A stretch of 64,000 nucleotides of DNA from Boesenbergia rotunda (taxonomy: Eukaryota > Streptophyta > Magnoliopsida > Zingiberales > Zingiberaceae): the NCBI GenBank assembly GCA_024364735.1, contig JAGFNQ010001192.1, forward strand, positions 325,013 to 389,012, read 5' to 3'. A program made the translations under genes and the position numbers. The notes below the pieces were generated by a model that saw only the letters and a list, made by a program, of their open reading frames with translations, ran no database searches and was not told the DNA's origin. Positions 13,108-23,711 of the stretch are shown here, one piece after another; within the stretch, counting starts at the first letter, position 1; each line of letters starts with the position of its first letter.

Positions 13108-13372
13108 GCCGGCTAGAGGGGGTGAATAGCTTGGTCACCTAAATTCACTTTCTTTCTACAATTGTTAGCGCAAGTGAAAACTTAAACTATCAATTAGAAC
13201 AATGCTAACGTTTTACCGTTTATGTGGTTCGGAGATTGCTTGCTCCTACTCCACGGTGTGTCCTTGACGTGGACGAACCCTTGATCCTTCGGTGGATCAC
13301 TCCCTAGTAATTTCCGGCTAAAGCTTTCTCCTTCTCGATGGAGAATAATCTCTCACATGTAGGAACTCGGAT
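13108..13372 (-). mobile_element. SIRE-like LTR, 3' tail (truncated)
   Basis: Begins with the ggctagagggggtgaatag signature, which in reverse is the end of many plant SIRE-type LTRs. It runs through the tttgtgtggttcg, ctcctactccacg and cttcggtggatc blocks. It is cut at about 13372, where a second copy of the same signature begins, so one LTR tail abuts another. Confidence 0.55.
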
Positions 13373-14179
13373 GGCTAGAGAGGGGGGGTGAATATAGCCA
13401 AACACTTTGACTTTGTGCTTTTCAAATTTCTGCACTCAAGCTTTTAGTAGCACAGCGGAAGTAGTAAAAACAAAATATGCAGAAAACTAAACCCTAAACT
13501 ATGAGCAAACACAAGAACGCTAACATGAGGATTTACAAGGTTCGGGGATAACTTGCCCCTACTCCTTGGCGTGCCCTTAAGGTGGGCAATCCCTTGATCG
13601 TCGACAGATCAAGCCCCGGAAGATCCGGATAGAAAGCAACCTCCTTCTCGGTGGAGTAACCTCTCCACAGCGTTTCAATCAAAGATATAGTTTTAAGCAC
13701 AATGAAACACAAGAAAGATCTTACTTAGCACTTAGCACAGACAAGAACACAGCAAGCTTCTTCCGAGCTCCACCCAGCGACGATCTCACGCAAGAATCCC
13801 TTTCTTCGTGTCTTCTCGCTGTTGGACTCAAAGCCTCTTGTTCCCTCTTCCAAGTGCTCAAGCAAGGGATGGTTGCTTCAAAGATCCCAGTAGCTTTCTC
13901 AAGAGAGGATAATCAGCCAAGAGCACAAGCACGCAGCAAGGAATCGTAACAGAAAACCAAGACAACCAAACTTCTACTCTGCTCTTCTCCACCACGCTGC
14001 TTATCCACTCTCCACTAGCGCCAGGTCAACATCTCACTGCAGCCTCCAACTGCTCTCCTGCAACCACCAGTCACCACTGAGCTCTTCTAGACTCCCTGAG
14101 CTTCCCTCAGACCAGCCCCAGTCAGCAGCTCCAGCCAGCGCCAGCGTCCGTTGCAACCTGAGATGGAAAACGGACAAAC
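13373..14179 (-). mobile_element. SIRE-like LTR fragment, copy A
   Basis: Homologous over about 790 bp to 25454-26245. Both contain tagtagcacagcggaag, aggatttacaaggttcgg, gatcaagcccc, ctccttctcggtggagtaac, ctccacccagcgacgatctc and cagcgccagcgtccgttgc. Copy A has its tail signature (agagggggggtgaatatagcc, 13378 on) but stops abruptly at 14179, where the gypsy LTR begins. In copy B the sequence continues into the palindrome array. Confidence 0.7.
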
Positions 14180-15171
14180 TGTTAAATACCGAAAAATTTA
14201 GGGGTTAAAATAGAAAATTCGAAACATAAGGGTGTGGTTGGAATTAAACAAACTTAGAGGGCATATTTGTAAAATGCAAAAAAAAACAAAACTTAATAAA
14301 AAGCCCTAAGTTTCCATCACCTGCGCCGATAACTCTTGAAACCGCCCCCTTTCAGTTTTCGCCCGACGCCACCTTCTCCCCTCGACGCCGCTCCACCTCG
14401 ACGCCCCAAGCCCTAACTCATCTTCTCCACACGATCGCTTTTTTTTTTTGCTGCTGTCCTTAATCAAAGTTCCCTTATTCCTTTTTATGTTGCCCACAGC
14501 AACATCTCTTTTCTCTAACAGTTTGGTTCGCATCTCTTTTAACAAAATTTCCTTCAGAATTTAATGGCAACCAAGGACATCACCTGAACAAACTTGAATC
14601 ACAGAAATTCTAACAAGGAACCATCGATACATAGCAAGATCAAATCATTAACAGATAAACCCATACAAATCACAACCAAACCTTACCTATTGTGAAGTCT
14701 GACCGATAGAGAATCAAGAAAAGGAGAGAACAGTCAAGCGCAAACCTAAACGATTAATCCTTTACCTGAGTTACTGCCGACGCGAGTAGAGGAAATCGAA
14801 GAGGCAGCGGCGCACGCCTGTTCTTGCGTCGGAGAAGACAAAAGAAGAAGAAGAAGACTCTCGGCAGCGGGCGGCGCGGCTGGCTTACACGAGAGAGGGA
14901 GGTGTCGTCTCCTTCGTGTGCGCCGGCGATGGGGACTCACTCACGAGGCGACGGCGTCGAGGTGAGGTGGCGGCGTCGAGGAAAACTTACGGTGGCAGTT
15001 ATCGCAAAAGGAGAGGGCTCGGGTGAATGAGAGAAATTAGGGCTTTAGGGGTTTTTTATATTTTTGTTTTGGCATTTTGCGAATAAACCCAATAACTTCA
15101 ATAAATTCCAACTAAGTCCCTATTTTCAAAATTCTTACGTTTTCAACCTTTGAAAAATTCAGTATTTAACA
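14180..15171. mobile_element. Two convergent gypsy LTR starts
   Basis: A plus-strand LTR start, TGTTAAATACC, lies at 14180, and a diverged copy of the same LTR start lies on the minus strand (forward GTATTTAACA, ending at 15171). Beyond 15171 comes ttctcccccactaac, the complement of the polypurine tract seen at 21777-21788. From both ends inward, the same order of motifs is found: a GTTGGAATT block, aaaatgc, aagccctaa, cgataact and repeated cgacgcc. The region is therefore two related LTRs facing each other, joined somewhere near 14.6 kb. Short CG-rich frames inside are LTR sequence, not genes. Confidence 0.7.
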
Positions 15172-15245
15172 TTCTCCCCCACTAACAAAATTTGATCCCC
15201 AAATTTATCTAATGAACCACAACAAATTTGATCTCATTGTGAAAC
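15172..15245 (-). mobile_element. Polypurine tract and 3' UTR of the minus gypsy element
   Basis: Complement of a purine tract (AGTGGGGGAGAA on the minus strand) directly next to the LTR start at 15171, followed by the caaatttgatcccc segment that mirrors ggggaccaaattt at 21760. It marks the 3' end of a minus-oriented gypsy element. Confidence 0.65.
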
Positions 15246-16339
15246 AGAGATGCACTAATGTGGAGGTTACACTTGGAACATTTAAGCTCTAAGAGCATGA
15301 GTACCAATTGGTAAACATTCATGAATGTCTTCACATTAAAACATTGAAAAACCTCTTTGCTTAGATCCAGTTATCACTGTCATTATTTCAACGGACAAAC
15401 ATAAAACATATAAATCATAACTCAAAATTGGCAAACCGAACATTACCAATAATTTAAATATACGACACCCTAATTAGATGATCATTCCACAATAGCAATC
15501 TGTCTTAATCCAAATTTGGTTCACCATGAATTAACTCCTAACGTGATCAATCTTCTTGAACTCACAACACAACCTCAAAACCAGTCATATGATGCTCCAT
15601 GAAACGTGATCTTACACCACACAATAAAATGAAACCAAACCTCTTAATCCCAATCATAAGAATATGATGGATCAACTATCTTTTTTTTTTAGCCATCATC
15701 AGAACCTCAATCTGTTAATCTACTCAAGATACCTACTAAGAGATACACAAGGTTAAATCGAGAATTTGATCAAATATGCATATGCCTAGAATGTCTCTAA
15801 CTTTTAATGCTACGAGGCTAAGCAAGTAAATATATTTAGTACACTAAACTAGGACTGAGAATGGCAAGGTGTGTAATAAAATAGATGGCAATTTACTAAT
15901 ACAGGGAACATATGTCTATATAACCTTAAACAAGATAATGTATATAATGGATAGGATAATTATCAAAATATACCTTAACAACTTACTTACTTATCGTCGG
16001 GAGAGATTTTGTTGCTGCCAAGTCCCATTACAACCATACCATAACCAGAAAATGACTCCAGAAAATAACTTCGTAAAATACAGATAGACCTCGTAAAACA
16101 ACTCCGTAAACCCTCAAGAAAAAGACTCCGCAAAAATAAACAAATCTGTAACATACAGATTGATCTCGTAAAACAACCCCGTTAACCCACAGACACCAAA
16201 ACATCGCAAAACTTCTCACAGATCCCAAAGAAACTCGCAAAACTTGACCCTGTGAGATAGAGATGCACTAATGTGGAGGTTACACTTGGAACATTTAAGC
16301 TCTAAGAGCATGAGTTCCAACTGGTAAACATTCATGAAT
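15246..16339. repeat. 81-bp direct repeats flanking about 930 bp
   Basis: An 81-bp sequence starting agagatgcactaatgtgg occurs at 15246-15326 and again at 16259-16339, with about three differences. Between them is a non-coding AT-rich segment. Near its right end is a 75-bp tandem duplication (atacagat(a/t)ga(c/t)ctcgtaaaa starting at 16078 and 16153). It could be a small non-autonomous element or a segmental copy. No TG/CA LTR ends were found. Confidence 0.7.
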
Positions 16340-16341
16340 AA

Positions 16342-16455
16342 AAAAAAAAAGATAACTGACTAAAAGATACAACAGGTCAAGGATTCGAACCCTTGACCTC
16401 CCCAGGACAAGTACAATAGTTCCTGAATCCTGGTACCAATTGAGCTACAACAGGC
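16342..16455 (-). mobile_element. tRNA-derived SINE-like sequence
   Basis: On the minus strand a perfect Pol III A box (TAGCTCAATTGG, forward 16436-16447) is followed 44 nt later by a perfect B box (GGTTCGAATCC, forward 16381-16391). A paired T-stem (TCAAG / CTTGA) surrounds the B box. The anticodon stem CAGGA / TCCTG closes a loop of about 13 nt instead of 7, and the 5' and 3' acceptor arms do not pair. It ends in a run of T about 30 nt after the B box. This fits a SINE head or tRNA-like relic rather than a working tRNA gene. Confidence 0.6.
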
Positions 16456-17039
16456 GATGAGGTGATGCTTGATCGAACTGTAGGTTGATAGCAAACTTGT
16501 TTGGAGATAAAGTATTTTGATGTAGAGGTGTTCAGCTGTGAGCAGATTTATAAGTTGAGAATTTTTGTTGATCAAATTAAAGTATGAATCGTAGGTTTTG
16601 TAGTGGATGAGTTTTAAGGATTATGGGTTGTAGTTAATTTTGATTTATGTTCAAGGAATGATCGAGATTGATGAATCTCCGTGATGTATTGTGTTTTGAG
16701 GATATGCTAGTGGATATTTTTGATTTATTAGTCGTGAATGTGGATGGATAAATAACTTTCACTTTCAAAGAACCATCTAGTTAGATTTTGGTTGAAGATG
16801 GTATGGAAAAGGTGGATATCATGAAAATGTATCTTTGTGATACGTAAAATTTTGATGGATCAGTTGTGGATTTATGAAGTTACGATTTGTTAATTAGAGA
16901 TTTGGGATTCATGGGGGGATGTTGATAAATGTGGTGATTGACTATTGTTTATTTGATATACACTAGGTGTTAGTGATTTTATGGTCGAGCGCTCTATATG
17001 ATTGATAAGTTTGATCGATTGTATTTGATTCTCGGATTA
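16456..17039. other. AT-rich intergenic DNA
   Basis: No gene or clear element. The texture (tggttgaagatgg, ttttgatggatcag) resembles non-coding retroelement sequence, but nothing is diagnostic. Confidence 0.4.
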
Positions 17040-17244
17040 AAAATTGAGGGAAAGTAGAGGGAAACTTCCTCCTCGACTGAGCAGAGGAGGATTGATATTG
17101 ATCTCTCGTGGTAGAGCAAAGGCTCCAAATTTTGTGAAGCAGCGGCTGAAAGATTTCAATGAGGCCTTTGATGATATGTATCAGAAGCAGTCACATATCC
17201 TCCACAGGCACAAAAATCAGATGAATAAGAATGGGCATCAATAG
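17040..17244 (+). pseudogene. EXO70-like exon relic
   Basis: The frame contains KQRLKDFNEAFDDMYQKQS, closely resembling the C-terminal part of plant EXO70 proteins (exocyst subunits that tether secretory vesicles at the plasma membrane). Just before it SRGRAKAPNFV matches the SRGRA-ARDLV stretch of the family. After QKQSH the similarity fades (the expected W-V-x-D-x-x-L-R does not follow) and the frame ends at TAG. No other EXO70 exon is seen nearby, so it is an isolated fragment in retrotransposon-rich DNA, perhaps carried there by an element. Confidence 0.6.
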
Positions 17245-18313
17245 TAGTAGCTGATGGAATAGTGAACCTATCAAATACAAGTATTTGAAAGTTAAACCAG
17301 TGACAATGCGTGGCAGCTATATTTAATAGTGCTCAAAAAAAAATTACTGTTTCAGATAATTGGAAACTAGAGAGTTATTGATGGCAGAAGGTAGATTAAA
17401 CACTGCCCTGGGAAAGTGTTTTTCCCAATTGTCTTGTAACTAGGATGGATGGTTGTGGCCCAGGCATTACTATTCTTTTTTATCTGTCTTTCAATATGCC
17501 TTAGATTTTCTAGCATTTGTTATTTATTTTAGGAGTAAGGTTGGGGGAAACTTATATTAGGTCGCTTTTGTTGGTAAAAAAAACTGTTCATAAAAATTAC
17601 ATGTCATGTTCTTGTATCTTCGTTTTTTTTTCATGATCCATCATCTCTATCACTATGTATCAGCATGCTAATAGCTAATTAGGTGCATTCTTAATGAAAA
17701 AAAAAGGTTATTCAAACCATTTTTGGATTCTTTACTTGCCCTTGATGAACTTGAATTAACATTGCTTGTGAATAATCCACTATTTAACTTATTTTAAACT
17801 ATCTAATTTTAATTGACACATCTATATGCGCCTAGAGTCACTGTAGGTTGCAAATAAGGAATGCGATAAAATTGGTATTAGGATGCTATAACTATAGCTT
17901 CATCTATGTATTTCCAAGATGGATTATCATGTACTATGTGGTGACCTAGAGACACTGATGTTATAAGTATATATATATTTTGGTGTTTGACTGTATATCC
18001 AAGATGATGATAATTTATTTGTATCTACTGAGTTTGTGTATATCCAAGATGATGATAATTTATTTGTATCTACTGAGTTTGTGGAGACCGAAGTCCAAAT
18101 TCAGCAGCCACACAAAAGCTAGAAAAAAAATCACATGAAAAAAAAAGACTATAATAGGAAGAGTAAGATGATGAGAAAGGAGCTGTTAGTTTTCAAAATT
18201 CATTAAAAGGCTCAATGGATTTAAATTATCACAGATATTGCTGAGTACAGACAATGCACATTGTTACGATAGTGATCAAGAGGTCGAATAGGTTGGCAGG
18301 GGACAAAGGTTAT
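17245..18313. other. Intergenic DNA
   Basis: No coding region. AT-rich, holding one short tandem duplication listed separately. Confidence 0.45.
17992..18081. repeat. 45-bp tandem duplication
   Basis: The unit tgtatatccaagatgatg...gagttt occurs twice in tandem, at 17992-18036 and 18037-18081, identical as far as I can see. Confidence 0.85.
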
Positions 18314-20823
18314 TGATAACCGCTTTTGTCGCGTTACGGTTTCAAATACAATTTAAGTACCAAATTCCTCTAAACTAATGTAGCATAGAGTAACTTGGGT
18401 CGTCTCCCAACGAATGTAGTTGGTGCAAGATAAATCTCAGAATCGTATCTTATTGCTTTTGGGTTTTGAATATGAAATTGGGTTTGGGTTTGAACGTTAA
18501 TACTACGAAAAGAAATGACAAAGCAGGTATGAAATCTAGCCTAATCAAGGAAAGACAGTGCAGATAATAAAATCTAAATTAACCTGACTATAATTACAGT
18601 AAAGAAAGCACAACTTGTACTAAAACATTAACGAAACTAAACACAGAGCAAACTACAACATTGATGAAGTTGAATCTAACCTAACTTAATTGCATTAAAA
18701 TAAAAACATATAACCTAAAGCAATAGGAAAGAAGACAACACAAAACAAGAGTTAAACTACTAGGAAACATAACAATTAAAACTAATTGATCTAAGAGGCA
18801 ATTGACCAAACACTATATAGGCATGAATAAAAATGACAAAAGCAAGTGCCATTTGAATTGTGGAAATTCATTAAATACAAAAATACAATAATCAAACACA
18901 ACCATTCAACAATCAAACACAACCAACTCAAACATCAATTAAGAAGCTAATGGAAGGAGCTGTCGAATGCTGTTGTACTGCCGGAAATGGCTTGCTGTGA
19001 TGGAGTTGCTGTAAGGGAATTCTAGAAGAAAGAAACTGAATTGCTGAAATTGGACCTCTGCTGTGAAGACATTGGAACTAAATTGAGCTGGAAACAACTG
19101 CTGGGAAGAACAACTGAAGAATTGCTGGAAATCTGTGAAGAAGCTGACTACTGGATCTGATGCAGAAGAACTAAGCTGTGAAGAACTTGATCTTCTGGAA
19201 ATTCTGTGAAAAAGAAAACCTGCCGAAAACTTGATTTGCTGGAAAGAAATTTGCAATGAAGAAACTTGATTTGCTATGAAGAGAAAACTGCCGGAGGTGA
19301 AGAACCACTGGAAGAAACTGCCGGATCTAATGAAACTGGATGAAAACGAAGCTGCGAAGAAATAAACTTGCTGAAATTAAAGAAATAGCTGCAATGGAAA
19401 AACAAATGAAGGAACTGCTATAAAGAACGGGTCGCCGGCGGTGAAGTCAACTAGGGCTCGGAACCCCCAGAGCCCTAGCTGTGGTCGTCGGCTGTGGTGA
19501 TGGAGAGGAAGTGGATGATCATTTTCTCTCCGAACCCCGAAAGAGAAAACTGCGGTGAAGGAAATGGATGGCTTCTCTCCGAACCCCGAAAGAGAAGCTG
19601 CTGTGAAGATGGATGGCTGCGACGGCTACGTTTGGCTGAAGCTCGGAACCCCCAAAGCCTAGCTGTGGTCGCCGGTGATGAAAATGGAAGAAAGAAGGTG
19701 GTTGATCGAAGGTCGACAGTTAGGGTTCGAACCCCGCAGCCCTAGCTGTGCGATCCTTGAGAAGAAACAATGGTGGTGGAGCGGATGAAGTGAATCGGGA
19801 ACCCCCACGACTCGGTTGATCGGAGCTCCGGCCGGCTAGGGTTCGGAACCCCCTTGCCCTAGCCTTCGGCGGCGATGAAGCGGTGGAGACGAAGAATCGC
19901 CGCGAGCCTTGCGTGTGGAGTCGATGAAGACCTAGGTCGCGCGATCTGCCCTTTTGTCCTCTTGGCTTCCGCGTGTGGATCTGGCTCAAGCTCGGTCAAG
20001 TTTAGCAGTCCGATTCAGCTTGAGTTCGGCTCAGTCATTGGCTCAGTTAAGCCAAGCAGCTTCGGTTCAGTCCAACTCAGGTTCAACCCAAATTTCAACT
20101 AAGCTCAGCCTTTGGGTTCGGTTCTGCTTGGTTCAGTCCAGCCAGCTTCCGCGGATTGAGTCCAATCAAGCCAGAGTCCTTTGGTTCAGTCCAGCCTGGG
20201 TTTGGTCCAGTCAAATTATGATAGAAGCAGCAGACGGCTGAGATCAATTTGATTTCATCCAACGGTCAGATCTCTTCAGATCTGGACCAAACTTCACAGA
20301 TCCCAATCAATGGTACTGATCTACCTGTTCCCAGCTCGGATTAACCAGATCAGTGGCAGGATGGTCCAGATCTTCCCTTTTCTTGAATGGATGGTCTAGA
20401 ACATCTTGAGCTCGATCCAACGGTCAGATCTCTTCCGATCTGGCTGAAATTTTCAGATCTTGATCTATGGCCATGATTGATTCTATCTTAGATTCGGATC
20501 GACCAGAAATTGACCGATGGCTCAGATCTAGCCGTTCTCTGGAATGGACGGCTCCTATTAATCCGATGCTTGATCCCTTCGATCTGGATCCAATGCTGAC
20601 TCAAGTTTGACCCACTTTTGATCTAGGTCCATGATCAATTTAAGCCTACAAAATAATATCCAAATTTAGTGTCAAAAATATCCCAAATATACAAAGATTA
20701 GAATTAAAAGCCAAAATGAAGGGAATACATGAAACCTAATACAAATGCAAACTTAAGCATATAAAATGTGGATCAAACATGGATTTTAGAGCCTAAATTA
20801 ATCAGCAAAAATGGTGGTTATCA
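18314..20823. mobile_element. Solo LTR (2510 bp) with TSD GTTAT
   Basis: The segment starts TGATAACC and ends GGTTATCA, a perfect 8-bp terminal inverted repeat of the TG...CA type. It is flanked on both sides by GTTAT (18309-18313 and 20824-20828), a 5-bp target-site duplication as made by LTR retrotransposon integrase. No internal region, PBS or PPT lies inside, so it is a solo LTR left by unequal recombination. The phrase gggtcgtctcccaacg near 18400 suggests a Ty3/gypsy Tat-type element on the minus strand. The middle (19430-19870) has repeated ctcggaaccccc...gccctagctgtgg modules. Frames at 19494-20241 are LTR sequence, not genes. Confidence 0.88.
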
Positions 20824-21119
20824 GTTATCCTACGCATAAGGGTTATGTACCATACTATATGTTCAGTAAACATTGGTCAAACTGAACTGCTCTAGGAGGT
20901 TGATATAATTGTTGTGTATATATTTTCCACTCCTGCCTGCATGTAGCAGCGTTACTTAGATCTGCCTAAATGACTATTTGGAACCAGGGGTAATTATATA
21001 TGAGTTTAGGAATGGACCGAAATATGATGCTTAGGTCAGGAGGTAGATCGTTGTTAATTACCATTTAATTAAGTAGAAAAATTGTGGTTAGGAATTATCT
21101 TAATTTTATTTATGTGTCG
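20824..21119. other. Interval between solo LTR and gypsy remnant
   Basis: No coding content recognised. Probably degraded retroelement interior in which the solo LTR landed. Confidence 0.35.
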
Positions 21120-21569
21120 ATCAGCTGTGGTTAGCATTAGTCATCAGTTTACCAGCCTCAGCAGATGGTTGAAACTACAAGTTATCAGACTCAGCGGACG
21201 GTGGGAGCTCCAGCACCTCAGACTATGCAGCCAGCCACAATTCAGATGATTCGACCACTACCTATTTAGACGATGCTACCATCAGTTTCAGAGATGGACC
21301 GGGTTTACACACTCACCAGAGAGAAGGCACAGCAAGTCGATGAATCGATTTTTCGAGATATTAAAGAGCTATAGGGTATCTACTTGTAGGTCAATGCTTG
21401 TAACTGGGTAGCTACTGTTAGGAAGATGTTGAACATTTCCCAACATGATAGATAATGCATTTGCCTCGCAATCAGGGTTAAGGTTGATGGACAGCATTAC
21501 TCTGATGAGGAAGCTACTTGGGAGCTCGAGGATACGATCAGAGCTCGCTACCCTCATCTATTTACTTGA
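21120..21569 (+). pseudogene. Ty3/gypsy remnant (gag end fused to pol C-terminus)
   Basis: The left part reads as the proline/glutamine-rich end of a gypsy gag followed by DRVYTLTREKAQ, the segment that normally precedes the protease. The right part (21480-21569) reads EEATWELEDTIRARYPHLF then TGA, the C-terminal signature of plant gypsy pol (chromodomain-like tail). Everything between (protease, RT, RNase H, most of integrase) is missing, so this is an internally deleted derivative. Its polypurine tract and LTR start follow in correct order. Confidence 0.8.
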
Positions 21570-21776
21570 AGTGCGTAAAGTTGATTTTTGTTCAGTATTC
21601 ATATTATATCTGGGTTGTTGATTCTCTTGCTATTGACCAGTACTCGTTGAGGTTTATGGTTTGTGGTTGTGGACTAGTTTGGGTTGTTGATATCAGTTGT
21701 GTTTGATCAGTACCTGTTGTGGTTGACCAGTATCTGTTGTGATTTACTGGTTAAATTTGGGGACCAAATTTTTGTT

Positions 21777-21788
21777 AGTGGGGGAGAA
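21777..21788 (+). promoter_or_regulatory. Polypurine tract of the gypsy remnant
   Basis: AGTGGGGGAGAA lies directly before the LTR start TGTTAAATACC. It is the plus-strand DNA priming site of the element. Confidence 0.75.
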
Positions 21789-21895
21789 TGTTAAATACCA
21801 AAAAATTTAGGGGTTAAAATAGAAAATTCGAAACATAAGGGTGTGGTTGGAATTAAACAAACTTAGAGGGCTTATTTGTAAAATGCAAAAAAAAC
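21789..21895 (+). mobile_element. Gypsy 3' LTR, first 107 bp only
   Basis: Nearly identical to 14180-14286 (TGTTAAATACC, then ggggttaaaatag and gtgtggttggaatt), ending in the A-run atgcaaaaaaaac. It breaks off exactly at the N at 21896, after which unrelated copia coding sequence starts. Confidence 0.85.
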
Positions 21896-21896
21896 N
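21896..21896. other. Single ambiguous base (N) at an abrupt junction
   Basis: The only N seen. Left of it is a gypsy LTR that ends prematurely; right of it is the interior of a copia pol gene. This may be an assembly join. Confidence 0.8.
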
Positions 21897-23697
21897 AAAG
21901 AAGTTCAAGATATGGACCATAGCACTGAGGCCTTGATGGAGGTTGAACAGGAACCACAAAATGTTGTGGATCATGAGGTTGTTGCACAAGGAGTTATGCA
22001 ACAACAGCCTGTTCAAGTAGACCTACCTCTTCGCAGGTCTGGTAGGGTACGTCATCAGCCTGAGAGATATTCATTTCTCTTGTCTGATGACAATGACGTT
22101 GTGCTCATTGAGAATGAGCCTACAACCTATCAGGAAGCTGTGATGAGCCCAGATTCTGAGAAATGGCTTGAGGCCATGAGATCCGAGATGGACTCCATGT
22201 ACACCAACCAAGTTTGGACCTTGGTTGATCCACCTGAAGGGGTAAAACCCATTGGGTGTAAGTGGGTCTTTAAGAGAAAGACTGACATGGGAGGACTTAC
22301 GCATACCTATAAGGGTAGACTGGTAGCAAAGGGTTTCAAACAAATTCATGGTATTGACTATGATGAAACCTTTTCTCCAGTAGCGATGTTTAAGTCCATT
22401 CGGATCATGCTTGCTATTGCAGCATACCACGATTATGAGATCTGGCAGATGGATGTCAAAACCGCGTTCCTGAATGGGAACCTACTCGAGGATGTGTACA
22501 TGACACAACCTGAGGGTTTTGTAGATCCAAAGCATACTGGCAGAGTATGCAAGCTGCAAAGGTCCATTTATGGACTAAAGCAAGCTTCTCGGAGCTGGAA
22601 TCTTCGATTCGATGATGCAATCAAACAGTTTGGTTTCATCAAGAATGAAGATGAACCCTGTGTCTACAAGAGGGTTGAAGGAAACATAGTAGTTTTTCTC
22701 ATATTGTATGTGGATGACATACTACTCATTGGGAATGATATTCCTATGCTTCAGTCTGTGAAGACTTGGCTGGGGAATTGTTTCTCAATGAAGGACTTAG
22801 GTGAAGCAGCCTGTATTTTAGGCATCAAGATCTATAGAGATAGATCTAAGAGATTGCTTGGCCTAAGTCAGAGTACATACATTGACAAGGTCTTACTTCG
22901 GTTTGCCATGCAGAATTCCAAGAAAGGATTTCTGCCTATGTCACATGGTATGAGTCTTTCGAAGACTCAAAGTCCCTCTTCTAGAGAGGAGAGAGACCGC
23001 ATGGATCAGATCCCTTATGCCTCGGCCATAGGATCTATCATGTACGCCATGCTATGTACTCGTCCTGATGTCTCGTATGCTTTAAGTATGACGAGCAGAT
23101 ACCAGTCAGATCCAGGTGAGCGTCACTGGATAGCGGTCAAGAATATTCTTAAGTACTTGAGAAGGACTAAAGAATATTTCTTGATATATGGGGGCGATGA
23201 GGAGCTAACTGTAAAGGGTTACAGTGATGCCAGCTTCCAAACCGACCAGGATGATTATCGGTCGCAGTCAGGGTTCGTGTTTTGTCTGAATGGCGGCGCT
23301 GTGAGCTGGAAGAGTTCGAAGCAGGACCACAGTTGCTGATTCTACAACTGAGGCTGAGTATATTGCTGCATCAGAGGCAGCAAAGGAGGCAGTTTGGATC
23401 CGCAAGTTCGTTGCAGAGCTTGGGGTGGTTCCTAGCATTGCAGATCCCATAGAGCTCTATTGTGACAATAATGGGGCTATTGCGCAGGCTAAGGAACCTC
23501 GCTCACACCAGCGGACCAAACATATACTACGGCGCTTCCATCTCATTCGAGAGATCATCGATAGAGGAGATGTGAAGATATGCAGAGTACCCACAGAGGC
23601 GAATGTCGCAGATCCCCTGACCAAGGCTTTGGCACAGACAAAGCATGATAGTCACACTAGATCATTGGGTATTAGATACTACAGTGATTGGCACTAG
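21897..23697 (+). pseudogene. Ty1/copia pol: reverse transcriptase and RNase H
   Basis: The long frame (21912-23339, 475 codons) begins inside the integrase-RT linker (RRSGRVRHQPERYSF), then carries a complete copia RT: WVFKRKTD, the catalytic DVKTAFLNG (about residue 181), GLKQASRSWN and YVDDILLIG (about 266-274). The RNase H follows, but after SSKQDH a 2-bp loss shifts the frame. It resumes as ADSTTEAEYIAASEA, then HQRTKHILRRFH and VADPLTKALAQ, ending at TAG 23695-23697. Gag, protease and integrase are missing on the left (junction at the N). The PPT and LTR follow at the expected distance, so this is the 3' half of a recent element broken by one frameshift. Confidence 0.92.
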
Positions 23698-23711
23698 TGC
23701 TAGTGGGAGAT

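Noticed and set aside
16342..16455. Functional tRNA gene
   Set aside because: Anticodon loop of about 13 nt and no pairing acceptor stem.
19494..20241. Several overlapping frames on both strands
   Set aside because: All lie in the 2.5-kb solo LTR and are built on its repeated modules.
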